Part shown: positions 35,339 to 44,939 of the stretch, piece by piece
Position numbering within the stretch: the first letter of the stretch is position 1
Layout: every line of letters begins with the position of its first letter
Assembly: GCA_003224855.1 (NCBI GenBank)
Contig: QHZY01000043.1
Coordinates: 1-50,851, forward strand
Direction: 5' to 3'
DNA from: Acidobacteriota bacterium
Lineage (GTDB): Bacteria > Acidobacteriota > Terriglobia > Terriglobales > Acidobacteriaceae
DNA: 50,851 nt
Program-made: the position numbers and the translations under genes
Notes under the pieces: generated by a model
Told to the model about the DNA's origin: nothing
Database searches by the model: none
What the model saw: only the letters and a program-made list of their open reading frames with translations

Positions 35339-36367
35339 ATGTCCAACGGAGCCCTGGGAGCGCCTCATCTGCCTAGATCTCAACCGCTTGCGAAGCCCGG
35401 AATAGCGCTGGTTTCCGCCCGCCGGCAAAGCTTGCTGCGAGCCGGCGACAGCCGCATTGCGGACCAGATTTTTTATTATTTGATGCTGGCGTGTGGGGCG
35501 AGCATTCTTGCTCTCGTCGTCCTGATTGTGTACGAACTGATCACCAAATCAAGCCTGTCATGGCATGCCTTCGGTTTCAAATTCTTTTTTGCCAGCGACT
35601 GGGACCCGGTCAACGATAAGTACGGTGCGCTACCGTTCGTTTATGGAACCATAGTTTCGTCTTTTTTATCGTTGCTGATAGCGGTACCGCTGGCCATCGG
35701 AACGGCCGTTTTTGTGACGGAGTTGTCGCCGCGCTGGTTACGAACCCCGCTTGCGTTCACTACTGAGTTGCTGGCAGCGATCCCCAGCGTGATTTACGGC
35801 TTGTGGGCGATTTTCGTTCTGGTTCCAATCCTCAGACAGTACTTGCAGCCTTGGCTCGCGAAGTATTTTGGATGGACGACCCTGTTTGAAGGTCCGCCTT
35901 ATGGGATCGGCATGTTGGCCGCCGGAATCATCCTGGCGATCATGATTCTGCCGATTATCTCGTCGATCACCCGCGAAGTAATGACGGCAGTGTCGCAGCA
36001 GCAGCGGGAAGCGGTTCTGGCACTGGGCGCAACCCGCTGGGAAATGATCCGAATAGGAGTGTTGCGCAATGCACGCGCCGGAATTCTAGGAGGAATCATT
36101 CTGGGTTTGGGCCGCGCGCTGGGAGAGACGATGGCGGTCACTATGGTGATTGGCAATCGCCCGGAAATTGCTAAGTCGCTGTTTGCGCCCGGCTACACCA
36201 TGGCCAGCGTGATTGCCAACGAATTCAGCGAAGCCACCGGAGATACATATCTGAGCGCGCTGGTGGAAGTGGGATTGGCGTTGTTCCTGGTGACCATCAT
36301 CGTGAATAGCTTGGCGCAGGTACTGGTTTGGAGCGTCACTCGCGGAATGCCGACAAGAAATGGATAG
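35339..36367 (+). CDS. pstC: Phosphate ABC transporter permease PstC
   Basis: 342-residue inner-membrane permease with about six helices. The conserved ABC permease loop is EAVLALGATRWEMIRIGVLRNARAGILGGIILGLGRALGETMAVTMVIG, and the N-terminal half has the PstC-type periplasmic segment (SSFLSLLIAVPLAIGTAVF). An N-terminal 37-residue basic extension precedes the first helix. Overlaps pstA by 8 bp (ATG 36360 inside the pstC end). Partner of PstA, PstB and the distant PstS. Confidence 0.95.
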   Translation: MSNGALGAPHLPRSQPLAKPGIALVSARRQSLLRAGDSRIADQIFYYLMLACGASILALVVLIVYELITKSSLSWHAFGFKFFFASDWDPVNDKYGALPFVYGTIVSSFLSLLIAVPLAIGTAVFVTELSPRWLRTPLAFTTELLAAIPSVIYGLWAIFVLVPILRQYLQPWLAKYFGWTTLFEGPPYGIGMLAAGIILAIMILPIISSITREVMTAVSQQQREAVLALGATRWEMIRIGVLRNARAGILGGIILGLGRALGETMAVTMVIGNRPEIAKSLFAPGYTMASVIANEFSEATGDTYLSALVEVGLALFLVTIIVNSLAQVLVWSVTRGMPTRNG

Positions 36368-37241
36368 CAAACCTAAATCGCTGAATTTACCGCACGAGAT
36401 CAGCTTCTACCGGCGGGCTGTAAACTCGCTGGTGGTAGGCGCTGCCGGGCTCGCGGTGTTTCTGGTTTTGCTGCCACTGGGCGCGATCTTTGCATACCTG
36501 GTTTACAAAGGAATTGGCTCTGTCAATTGGGCGTTCCTGACCCAAACTCCCAAACCGGTAGGTGAACCCGGTGGTGGAATGGCCAATGCCATTGGGGGGT
36601 CGGTTTACATTCTGTTGATTGCCAGCGCGATGGGTGTGCCACTGGGAATTGGAGCCGGGATCTTTCTTTCCGAATACGGGCGCAACCACTTTGGAAACTT
36701 CGTACGTTTCACGGCTGACGTTCTGAACGGGGTTCCTTCCATCATTGTTGGTATCGTCGCGTACGGATTAGTCGTGTTGACCCAGGGGCACTTTTCGGCC
36801 CTGGCAGGCGGTGTGGCGTTGGCCATCATGATGATCCCGACCATCGCTCGCACTACCGAAGCGATGCTCTTGCTGGTTCCGATTCAGGTGCGAGAAGCGG
36901 CTTATGGTTTAGGAGTTTCGCGCTGGCGCACCACACTTTCCATTACTCTGCGCACCGCGACCTCAGGTGTGATCACGGGAGTGATGCTGGCGTTTGCGCG
37001 CGTGGCGGGAGAAACAGCGCCGCTGTTATTTACCGCCTTCGGAAACCAATACTGGAATTGGAAGGCGAACCAGCCAACGGCAGCACTTTCGCTCCAAATC
37101 TTCAGCTATGCGATTTCACCCTTTGACGAGTGGCATCGGCAGGCTTGGGGGGGAGCATTGATTTTGATCATTCTGATCGTAGTTTCGGTTACAGCGGTGC
37201 GCGTGGCAGCGGGCCGTGGAATGCTGCGGGGAGCGAACTGA
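36360..37241 (+). CDS. pstA: Phosphate ABC transporter permease PstA
   Basis: 293 residues, second permease of the Pst system. Six helices; coupling loop [46 protein letters not shown], and the PstA-specific [14 protein letters not shown] and [27 protein letters not shown]. Overlaps pstC by 8 bp and its TGA stop overlaps the ATG of pstB by 1 nt (TGATG). Confidence 0.96.
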   Translation: MDSKPKSLNLPHEISFYRRAVNSLVVGAAGLAVFLVLLPLGAIFAYLVYKGIGSVNWAFLTQTPKPVGEPGGGMANAIGGSVYILLIASAMGVPLGIGAGIFLSEYGRNHFGNFVRFTADVLNGVPSIIVGIVAYGLVVLTQGHFSALAGGVALAIMMIPTIARTTEAMLLLVPIQVREAAYGLGVSRWRTTLSITLRTATSGVITGVMLAFARVAGETAPLLFTAFGNQYWNWKANQPTAALSLQIFSYAISPFDEWHRQAWGGALILIILIVVSVTAVRVAAGRGMLRGAN

Positions 37242-37999
37242 TGGGCGTAGGAGTGAAGGTAGAGAAATTGAATGCCTGGTTCGGCAAGACCCAGGCACTG
37301 CATGACATTGACATGGACGTTTCTGCCAACCATGCCACGGCCGTTATTGGACCATCGGGCTGCGGGAAATCGACCTTTGTGCGTTGTTTAAACCGCATGC
37401 ACGAGACCATTCCTGAGGCGAGAGCTACGGGGCGGGTCCAAATTGGAGAACTCGATGTCTATAACGGCACTTCGGCGGTGCAGATCAGACGTCGGATCGG
37501 CATGGTTTTCCAGAAGCCGAACCCGTTCCCGACTATGTCGATCTATGACAACGTTGCGGCCGGGCTGAAGCTGAATGGCTTTCGCGATCGCCACAAGTTG
37601 GATGAGGTGGTACAGCGGTCGCTGGAATATTCCGCATTGTGGGAAGAAGTGAAAGACACCATGCACAAAAAATCGGGAGCCAGCCTCTCAGGCGGACAGC
37701 AACAGCGCTTGTGCATTGCGCGGGCACTGGCCGTCGAACCGGAAGTATTGCTGATGGACGAGCCTTGTTCCGCTTTAGACCCGATCTCGACCGGCAAAAT
37801 CGAAGAACTGATCTTTCAGCTGAAAGAAGAGTTTACAATCGTCATCGTGACCCACAACATGCAGCAGGCCTCCCGGGTGGCGGAGTTTACCGGGTTCTTT
37901 CTGCTGGGCAAACTGATTGAGTTTGATAAGACTGAGAAAATTTTTACCAATCCGTCAGACAAGCGAACGGAAGACTACATCACAGGCAGGTTCGGATAA
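37241..37999 (+). CDS. pstB: Phosphate ABC transporter ATPase PstB
   Basis: 252 residues from ATG 37241 ([13 protein letters not shown]); the frame stays open to 37130 inside pstA but the extension is not PstB-like. Walker [11 protein letters not shown]-loop [22 protein letters not shown], signature [16 protein letters not shown], Walker [13 protein letters not shown], His switch [10 protein letters not shown]. The tail [18 protein letters not shown] is PstB-specific. Its stop overlaps phoU by 1 nt (TAATG). Confidence 0.97.
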   Translation: MGVGVKVEKLNAWFGKTQALHDIDMDVSANHATAVIGPSGCGKSTFVRCLNRMHETIPEARATGRVQIGELDVYNGTSAVQIRRRIGMVFQKPNPFPTMSIYDNVAAGLKLNGFRDRHKLDEVVQRSLEYSALWEEVKDTMHKKSGASLSGGQQQRLCIARALAVEPEVLLMDEPCSALDPISTGKIEELIFQLKEEFTIVIVTHNMQQASRVAEFTGFFLLGKLIEFDKTEKIFTNPSDKRTEDYITGRFG

Positions 38000-38694
38000 T
38001 GCGCACCCGTTTCATACAGGAACTCGACAATCTTCGGGCGCGATTGCTGCGGATGGGCGGCTTAGCAGAACAAGCGGTGGATCGCGCCTGCCAGGCATAT
38101 CATGATCGTGACCTTAAGCTCTGCCATCTGGTGCTAGAAGGAGAGCTGCGCATCAACTCGATGGAGCGGGAAATCGACGAGTTGGCTTTCGATCTGCTCG
38201 CCATGCAGCAACCCATGGCGGTGGACTTGCGCTTTATTCTGGCGGTCACCAAGATTAATGCCGACCTGGAACGGGTTGGCGATCAGGCGGTAAACATCAG
38301 TGAACGAGTGATGGATTTGGTGGAACTGCCGAAGGTGGACTTGCCAGTAGATATTCCACGCATGGCGGCGGCGGTGGCGGCAATGGTAAGGCGTGCGCTG
38401 GAGTCATTCATAGAAGGCAAAGCTGAACTTGCTCAGGCGGTGCTCGAAATGGACAATGTAATCGACCGCATGCGCGATGAAGCGTTCATCTCGCTGGTCA
38501 AGGCAATGAACGAGCACCCCGAGCTGACACGACAGGCGCTGGATACGCTGCTGGTGGCGAGAAACCTGGAGCGAGTGGCCGACCACGCTACGAATATCGC
38601 CGAAGACGTGATCTTCTGGGTGCGGGGTGCCGATGTGCGGCACAACGTGCAGCAGGAGCCGCAGCCTGCGCCGGCGGTCACGGAATCGCATTAA
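37999..38694 (+). CDS. phoU: Phosphate signalling protein PhoU
   Basis: 231 residues, two PhoU helical bundles: LRARLLRMGGLAEQAVDRACQAYHDRD, then AVDLRFILAVTKINADLERVGDQAVNISERV, repeated as ALDTLLVARNLERVADHATNIAEDVIFWV near the end, with the metal-cluster E-x-x-x-D motifs (LERVGDQ and LERVADH). It restrains Pho signalling and Pst uptake. Last gene of pstCAB-phoU; a strong terminator follows 91 bp later. The cognate PhoR/PhoB kinase and regulator are not in the window. Confidence 0.96.
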   Translation: MRTRFIQELDNLRARLLRMGGLAEQAVDRACQAYHDRDLKLCHLVLEGELRINSMEREIDELAFDLLAMQQPMAVDLRFILAVTKINADLERVGDQAVNISERVMDLVELPKVDLPVDIPRMAAAVAAMVRRALESFIEGKAELAQAVLEMDNVIDRMRDEAFISLVKAMNEHPELTRQALDTLLVARNLERVADHATNIAEDVIFWVRGADVRHNVQQEPQPAPAVTESH

Positions 38695-38785
38695 CGTACT
38701 CAGTGGTTCGCGAAACGTAGGTCCTCGCGGCGGATAGGATTAGATAGACACCAGCCGGTAAGCCGCTCTGAACGACTTATTCTCT

Positions 38786-38817
38786 AAGGCGTGACTAGCC
38801 GTCACGCCTTTTCTTTT
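38786..38817 (+). terminator. Rho-independent terminator after phoU
   Basis: AAGGCGTGAC (38786-38795), a 5-nt loop TAGCC, GTCACGCCTT (38801-38810): a perfect 10-bp stem followed by TTCTTTT. It closes the pst operon and separates it from the phosphoesterase gene. Confidence 0.93.
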
Positions 38818-38863
38818 GCGCCCGCGAAATGCTACAAGTTCTTAGCTCTGTTCCGGAGGAAAC

Positions 38864-41692
38864 GTGAAACTTGCAACGACGTTTTTTCTCGCCCTGACGA
38901 TGTTTCCCCTGGCCCATTCGCAAGATGAGAATCAGAAACAGAAACAGATTTCATTGCCCACCAGCAAGGTCCTTCACGTCCCAACTCCCGGCTGGCTAGG
39001 GTCGCTGAACAGCTTCCCCGCGACCGTTGCGCTAAGTCCTGACGGAAAGTTTGCGGCCTTTCTGAATGACGGATACGGAACGCAGAAGGCGCTCGCGCGG
39101 CAATCGATCTCTATTCTTAATTTAGGAAACAATGAAATTACTGATTTCCCTGACGATCGGTTTCCTGAGGATGCCAAGCAGAGTTATTTCATCGGGCTGA
39201 GTTTCAGTTCCGATGGTGCGCACCTGTATGCATCTGTGGGATCAATCAGTGATCCGATGGGTGCCAAGCGCGGAAACCTGGGCAACGGCATAGCGGTTTA
39301 TACATTCGAAGCAGGCAAGGTCACTCCAGAAAGATTCATCAGGATCGCACCCCAGAGATTGGCCGCAGGGAATAGGGTAGCCAGAGGATTACGGAAAGCC
39401 CCGGCCGGCACCGCCATTCCTTATCCCGCCGGCTTGGCGGTCGTAAGCGGAGAAACCGGCGATAAATTGCTGGTAGCAAATAATCTCTCCGACAGCGTGA
39501 TTCTGCTGGACGCGAGATCAGGCGAGGTGAGTTCGCAATTTGACCTCGGTACTAACAAGCTGGTGCCGTCGTCATTCCCTTACGGGGTGATCGCAAGCCG
39601 GGATGGGAAGCGTGCCTGGGTCAGCTTGTGGAATGCGTCTAAGCTGGTGGAACTGAATCTGGAGAAGGGAAGTGTCGGAAACTGGATTCAACTGCTTGCG
39701 CCGCGCGATCCGAAGAGCCCTGGTTCACACCCGACCGCACTCACGCTGAGTCCCGACGAGCGTCTCCTTTACGTCGCGTTGTCGAATGTCGACCGGGTGG
39801 CAGTGCTATCGACCGATCACCTGAGCGTGATCGGCACGTTCGACACCAAACTTCCGGACCAGAAGGAAAGCGGGACATATCCGACCGCCCTGGCCTTGTC
39901 TGACGATGGCAAGCGGTTGTTTGTTGCCGTTTCGTCGCTGAATGCAATCGCGGTATTCGATACCTCAAACATTTCTCCGGAGAATACGAATGACCGGAAG
40001 GCGATGGGATTTATTCCAGCGGAATGGTATCCGAGCGCGCTGGCGGTAAGGGGCGACGACCTGATCGCGGCTACTGCCAAAGGGCAGGGCAGCGGGCCAA
40101 ATAATTTTCCGGGGCATACCGCAAGTGAGCGGCGCCATCGGGAGAACGCCTACATCCCCACCCTGCTGTACGGATCAGTGGCGCGCCTCAAGATCAGTGG
40201 TCTTGAGGCGAAACTGAATGATTACACGCAGCAAGTGCAGCGTGACAATCTGTTTCTTTCGGATCCCGGCAAAATAGATTTTAAGAGCGGTGGCAATCCG
40301 ATCAAGCATGTGATTTATGTACTCAAGGAAAATCGAACTTACGATCAGGTTCTGGGCGATTTGAAAGTCGGCAACGGCGACTCGTCGTTAACCATGTACG
40401 GCGCGGATATCACTCCTAATCAGCACAGGCTGGCGCTGCAGTTTGGCGTGCTGGACAATTTCTACGACAGTGGCGAGGTCTCAGGCGACGGGCACATCTG
40501 GTCAAACGCGGCAATAACCACCGACTACAACGAGAAAACCTGGCAGATAGCTTATCGCAGCAATGAGCGTACCTATGACTTCGGCGGCAGCGTAGCCGAC
40601 GAGTTTCCAGAGGATCACGGCATAGCAGATGTGGATGACCCGGCAACCGGATATATGTGGGACAACCTCGCACAGCATAACGTTTCCTATCGCTACTATG
40701 GCGAGTTCATCACTACGTTTTGGTGCAAGGAACAGCGTAGAAAAGGCAGCATACCAAAGGAAGGCACGCCCTCACCGTTCACTTCAGAATGTCCGCGCGC
40801 GGCCATCCACAAGGGAGAAGCACTGCCGGTGAATGTCGGGCAGCCGCACGGGTCGGCTAGTCCATGGCCGTGGGCAGTGCCTCTGGTGAGCCATACGCGG
40901 GCAACCAAGGCAGCATTGAAGGAGCACTTCGATCCGAAGTTTCCCGACTTCAACACCGATTATCCTGATCAATTAAGGGCCGATGAGTTTCTGAACGAGT
41001 TTGAGGGCTTTGTGCGCGCGCGCAATGAGGGAAGGGGGACGGAGCTCCCCGGCTTCGTGCTGTTGTATTTACCCGACGACCACACTCACGGAACTGCGCC
41101 CGGGCATCCCCGACCGGCGGCTTCGGTGGCGGACAACGATCTGGCTCTGGGACGCGTGGTGGAAGCGGTGTCGCGCAGTCCGTATTGGGATGATACGGCC
41201 ATATTTGTGATTGAGGATGACGCGCAAGACGCCGCCGACCATGTGGATGCGCATCGCTCAATTGCTTTTGTGATCAGCAAGTACTCACCGGGCTCAAAAG
41301 ACAGGCCCTTCGTGGACAGCCGTTTTTATACGACCGTGAACATGATTCACACCATGGAGGCACTCCTCGGCTTGCCGCCCATGAACCAGAATGACGCGTA
41401 CGCGCCGGTGATGGCGCCGCTATTTTCCGGACCGGGCAATCAGCCGCCCTACAGCGCGGACTCGAGCAATCTCGAGAACGGGCTCATTTATCAGATGAAT
41501 CCGGCGAAGGGTAGGGGAGCAGAAGAATCCGAGAAAATGGATTTTTCACGGCCCGATGCCGCCAATGCAGCAACACTGAATCGGGTCCTGTGGCGGGATC
41601 GCAAGGGAGATGTGCCAATGCCCGCGCCCCGGCACGGGGTGTTGCCTGCTGAATATAAGACGGGTCGGGATAAAAATGAGCGGGGCGACTGA
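38864..41692 (+). CDS. Secreted YncE-like propeller/phosphoesterase fusion
   Basis: 942 residues. Signal peptide MKLATTFFLALTMFPLAHS. Residues about 40-460 form a YVTN/YncE-type beta-propeller (VALSPDGKFAAFLND, TGDKLLVANNLSDSVILLDARSGEV, ALTLSPDERLLYVALSNVDRVAVLSTD). Then a phosphoesterase domain of the phospholipase C/acid phosphatase-like group: HVIYVLKENRTYDQVLGDL, the catalytic-site style GEVSGDGHIWSNAAITTDY, PGFVLLYLPDDHTHG and FVIEDDAQDAADHVDAHRS. It probably hydrolyses phosphate esters outside the cell, which suits its place after phoU. Starts GTG 38864 after GGAGGAA. The next gene overlaps its end by 17 bp. Confidence 0.9.
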   Translation: MKLATTFFLALTMFPLAHSQDENQKQKQISLPTSKVLHVPTPGWLGSLNSFPATVALSPDGKFAAFLNDGYGTQKALARQSISILNLGNNEITDFPDDRFPEDAKQSYFIGLSFSSDGAHLYASVGSISDPMGAKRGNLGNGIAVYTFEAGKVTPERFIRIAPQRLAAGNRVARGLRKAPAGTAIPYPAGLAVVSGETGDKLLVANNLSDSVILLDARSGEVSSQFDLGTNKLVPSSFPYGVIASRDGKRAWVSLWNASKLVELNLEKGSVGNWIQLLAPRDPKSPGSHPTALTLSPDERLLYVALSNVDRVAVLSTDHLSVIGTFDTKLPDQKESGTYPTALALSDDGKRLFVAVSSLNAIAVFDTSNISPENTNDRKAMGFIPAEWYPSALAVRGDDLIAATAKGQGSGPNNFPGHTASERRHRENAYIPTLLYGSVARLKISGLEAKLNDYTQQVQRDNLFLSDPGKIDFKSGGNPIKHVIYVLKENRTYDQVLGDLKVGNGDSSLTMYGADITPNQHRLALQFGVLDNFYDSGEVSGDGHIWSNAAITTDYNEKTWQIAYRSNERTYDFGGSVADEFPEDHGIADVDDPATGYMWDNLAQHNVSYRYYGEFITTFWCKEQRRKGSIPKEGTPSPFTSECPRAAIHKGEALPVNVGQPHGSASPWPWAVPLVSHTRATKAALKEHFDPKFPDFNTDYPDQLRADEFLNEFEGFVRARNEGRGTELPGFVLLYLPDDHTHGTAPGHPRPAASVADNDLALGRVVEAVSRSPYWDDTAIFVIEDDAQDAADHVDAHRSIAFVISKYSPGSKDRPFVDSRFYTTVNMIHTMEALLGLPPMNQNDAYAPVMAPLFSGPGNQPPYSADSSNLENGLIYQMNPAKGRGAEESEKMDFSRPDAANAATLNRVLWRDRKGDVPMPAPRHGVLPAEYKTGRDKNERGD

Positions 41693-42104
41693 GAACCTCA
41701 GCGAGCCTGTGGTGCTCTATGACGGCGTGTGTGGGTTGTGCAATTCGATGGTCAAGTTCGTCCTGCGACATGATAAGAGGAAGGTATTCAAATTCGCGGC
41801 GCTACAAGGGCGGACCGCGCAAGCCATCCTGCGGCTTCATGGAGAGAGTCCGGGATCGCTGGATACCATGTACGTCGTTCTGAACTCAGGCGAACGGCTA
41901 CTTTCACGGTCAGATGCAGCATTATTTATTGGCCGTGAGCTGGGCGGAGGCTGGAGTACGCTGGCAGCGGTGTTCGGGTTCTTACCCGAGAGCTTGCGGG
42001 ATTGGATTTATAACCGGATCGCAAGAAATCGATACCGATTGTTTGGTCAGTATCAGAGCTGCCCTTTACCGGACGCTTCAGTCCAAGAGCGCTTTTTGGA
42101 ATGA
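41676..42104 (+). CDS. DCC-family thiol-disulfide protein (DUF393)
   Basis: 142 residues from ATG 41676, whose frame overlaps the end of the phosphoesterase gene by 17 bp, so it is probably translated from the same mRNA. The DCC motif is VVLYDGVCGLCNSMVKFVLRHD (CxxC at the first helix); AALQGRTAQAILRL, SRSDAALFIGRELGGGW and the C-terminal YRLFGQYQSCPLPD complete the family pattern. A thioredoxin-like redox function is presumed; substrate unknown. Confidence 0.88.
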   Translation: MSGATENLSEPVVLYDGVCGLCNSMVKFVLRHDKRKVFKFAALQGRTAQAILRLHGESPGSLDTMYVVLNSGERLLSRSDAALFIGRELGGGWSTLAAVFGFLPESLRDWIYNRIARNRYRLFGQYQSCPLPDASVQERFLE

Positions 42105-42185
42105 ATGCCTGGGACTCTGGGCGCGACTGCAGATTCGCTCCCCTTCTCGCCTTCGGCTGCGAACGGCTCGGAGTGATGAGCAGTG

Positions 42186-44105
42186 TTAGTCGGCTTTCAA
42201 GAACAACGCTCCGAGCGGCGGAAGCGTCAGTTTCAAAGAATGTGCTCTGCCGTGCACTGAAATGTCACTCGCTTCGCAGCCGCCCATATTTCCCATGCCG
42301 CTACCGCCGTATTCGCTGGCGTCGCTGTTCAGCAACTCGCGCCAATAGCCTGCGAAAGGTACGCCCACCTGGTAATTGTCGCGTGGAACGGGAGTGAAAT
42401 TGCAAACTATCAGCATGGTGTCTTTTCCGGATTTTCCCTTCCGCAGCAATGAAATTACGCTCCCGGCAGAATCATTGCAGTCCACCCATTCAAATCCCGC
42501 AGGATCGGTGTCGAGCTCGTGCAGCGCAGGTTGTTCCTTATAGATACGATTGAGTTGAGCCATCCAGTCCTGCAGTCCGCGGTGCAAGGGATTTTCAAGC
42601 AGGTGCCAGTCCAAGCTGTGGTCGTGTGACCACTCGTGCCACTGGCCGATTTCTCCGCCCATGAATAAAAGCTTTTTTCCGGCCTGGGCATACATGTATC
42701 CGAACAGCAGGCGCAGGTTGGCGAACTTCTGCCATTGCTCGCCCGGCATTTTGTTCAGCAAAGATCCTTTGCCATGCACCACTTCGTCATGTGAAAGCGG
42801 CAGCACAAAATTCTCGGTGAAGCCATATAGCATGCGGAAGGTCAGCTGGTTGTGGTGAAATTTGCGGTGGATTGGATCATGCGAAAAATACGAAAGCGTA
42901 TCGTGCATCCAGCCCATGTCCCACTTCAGTCCAAAACCAAGCCCGCCAACGTAAACCGGCCGAGAGACCATGGGCCAGGCAGTTGACTCCTCCGCCACCG
43001 TCTGAATGTCAGGGTGCTCGCCGTAGGCGTGCTGGTTGAACTCGCGTAGAAACTCGATTGCTTCCAGGTTCTCGCGCCCGCCGAAGCGATTTGGAATCCA
43101 TTCACCTTCTTTGCGCGAATAATCCAGATACAGCATGGAAGCAACGGCATCCACCCGTAGTCCGTCAATGTGATATTTGTCCAGCCAGAACATGCCGCTT
43201 GAAAGCAGAAAGCTCTTCACCTCATTGCGGCCGTAATTAAAAATGTAAGTGTTCCAATCCGGATGAAATCCCTGGCGGGAGTCGGCGTGCTCGAAAAGAT
43301 GCGTGCCGTCGAAATATGCCAGCCCGTGCTCGTCGGAAGGGAAATGCGAAGGCACCCAATCAAGGATTACGCCCAGGCCGCGCTGGTGAAGATAGTCGAC
43401 CAAGAACATGAAATCCTGCGGCTTGCCGAATCGGGCAGTAGGCGCGAAGTAGCCGGTGGTCTGATAGCCCCATGACGCGAAAAAAGGGTGCTCCATGATG
43501 GGGAGAAGTTCCACGTGGGTGAAGTTCATGCGCTGCATATAGTCCGCGAGTTGGGGAGCGATTTCGCGATAACTCAGCCAGCGATCGTTGTTCTCTGGGA
43601 CGCGCCGCCAGGAACCCAGATGCACTTCGTAAATGGAAATGGGTGAGCGCAGGGAATTGCGCCCAGCACGATTTTTCATCCAGTCCGCGTCTGACCATTG
43701 GTAATCAAGATCCCAGACCACAGACGCGGTCCGCGGCGGCTCCTCATGCAGAACTCCGAAGGGATCGGCTTTATCGACGACGTAGCCGTTGTGATTCGAC
43801 ACGATATGAAATTTGTAAAGCGCGCCCTTGCCAATTCCTGGGACAAACGTTTCCCAGATGCCGGAGCTGCCGCGAGGCTGCAGGATGTGGGAGCGCGGGT
43901 CCCATCCGTTGAAGCTGCCTACGATCGAAACTTCGCGCGCGTTCGGGGCCCACACCGCAAAGGTCGTGCCATCCTCGCCGTCCACCCGGCTGATGTGGGA
44001 GCCCAGCCTTTGGTAAATGCGATAGTGCGTGCCTTCATTAAAGAGGTGCAGGTCCTGGGCACTGAGCAGGGTAGGATTTGCGCTGGTCAGAAGTTCGGGG
44101 GCCAT
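42186..44105 (-). CDS. glgB: 1,4-alpha-glucan branching enzyme
   Basis: Makes alpha-1,6 branches in glycogen (GH13). 639 residues. N-terminal carbohydrate-binding module ([31 protein letters not shown]), then the barrel: [46 protein letters not shown] with the nucleophile Asp, [15 protein letters not shown] with the acid Glu, and [20 protein letters not shown] with the third catalytic Asp. All catalytic residues are present. Divergent from the GH57 gene with a 75-bp shared promoter gap, fitting a small glycogen-handling pair. Confidence 0.97.
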   Translation of the reverse strand: MAPELLTSANPTLLSAQDLHLFNEGTHYRIYQRLGSHISRVDGEDGTTFAVWAPNAREVSIVGSFNGWDPRSHILQPRGSSGIWETFVPGIGKGALYKFHIVSNHNGYVVDKADPFGVLHEEPPRTASVVWDLDYQWSDADWMKNRAGRNSLRSPISIYEVHLGSWRRVPENNDRWLSYREIAPQLADYMQRMNFTHVELLPIMEHPFFASWGYQTTGYFAPTARFGKPQDFMFLVDYLHQRGLGVILDWVPSHFPSDEHGLAYFDGTHLFEHADSRQGFHPDWNTYIFNYGRNEVKSFLLSSGMFWLDKYHIDGLRVDAVASMLYLDYSRKEGEWIPNRFGGRENLEAIEFLREFNQHAYGEHPDIQTVAEESTAWPMVSRPVYVGGLGFGLKWDMGWMHDTLSYFSHDPIHRKFHHNQLTFRMLYGFTENFVLPLSHDEVVHGKGSLLNKMPGEQWQKFANLRLLFGYMYAQAGKKLLFMGGEIGQWHEWSHDHSLDWHLLENPLHRGLQDWMAQLNRIYKEQPALHELDTDPAGFEWVDCNDSAGSVISLLRKGKSGKDTMLIVCNFTPVPRDNYQVGVPFAGYWRELLNSDASEYGGSGMGNMGGCEASDISVHGRAHSLKLTLPPLGALFLKAD

Positions 44106-44180
44106 AGTGCAGGCCTAGTGTACCGGATTCAGGCGCAGTAAAGTGGGACTCTAACTGCATGCTAGACTGAGGTTTCCAGC

Positions 44181-44939
44181 ATGCCTACTCTGCGCGTCGT
44201 TCTGCTTTGGCATCAACATCAGCCGTACTACAAGGACCTGGTAACCGGCGAATATCGCTTACCGTGGGTCCGCCTGCACGCGCTTAAGGATTACTACGGC
44301 ATGGTGAAGCTGCTCGATGAGTTTCCCAACGTGCACCAGACCTTCAATTTGGTTCCCAGCCTGATTGTTCAGATCCAGGACTATGCAGCCGGATCTGCCC
44401 AGGACCCATTCCTGGCGGTGGCGGCGAAGCCAGCCGCAGAGCTCACATTCAGCGAAAGGCAATTTGCGCTGCAATATCTCTTTCAAGCGAATCCGATACA
44501 CCTGATCGGGCGCTATCCGCGATATCGCGAGCTTTGGGAGAAGTTCCGCAGCGCGGCCGGCGACTCGCCTGAACGCGCTGAGAAATATTTCCAGGCGCAG
44601 GATTTCACCGACCTGCAGGTTCTGTCTCAGATCGCCTGGTTTGACGAATTCTTTCTGACTGAGCCTGAAATTGAAAACTTAATCAGGAAAGGCCGGAATT
44701 ATTCTTTGGAAGAACAGAAGTTTATCATCGGGCGCGAGCGCGAATTGATAGGCAAAGTTTTGCCGGCTCATGCGGAATCAGCGAAGCGAGGAAGTATCGA
44801 GATCTCGACCTCGCCTTTTTACCATCCGATTCTCCCGCTGATCTGCGATACCAACCAGGGCGCGGCTTCAACCCCGGGACTGGCTTTACCGCAAAGCCGG
44901 TTTCATCATCCGGAGGACGCGACGGCTCAGGGCGGCTAG
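44181..44939 (+). pseudogene. GH57 glycoside hydrolase, N-terminal part of broken gene
   Basis: First part of a GH57 alpha-glucan-acting enzyme. ATG 44181. LRVVLLWHQHQPYYKDL holds the first conserved GH57 motif (HQHQP), followed by FNLVPSLIVQIQDYAAGSAQDP, QVLSQIAWFDEFFL and SIEISTSPFYHPILPLICD. After PEDATAQGG the frame meets TAG at 44937. Family sequences continue here with about 90 residues including the W-P-S-E-G motif that carries the catalytic Glu nucleophile; that piece is absent. Confidence 0.85.
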
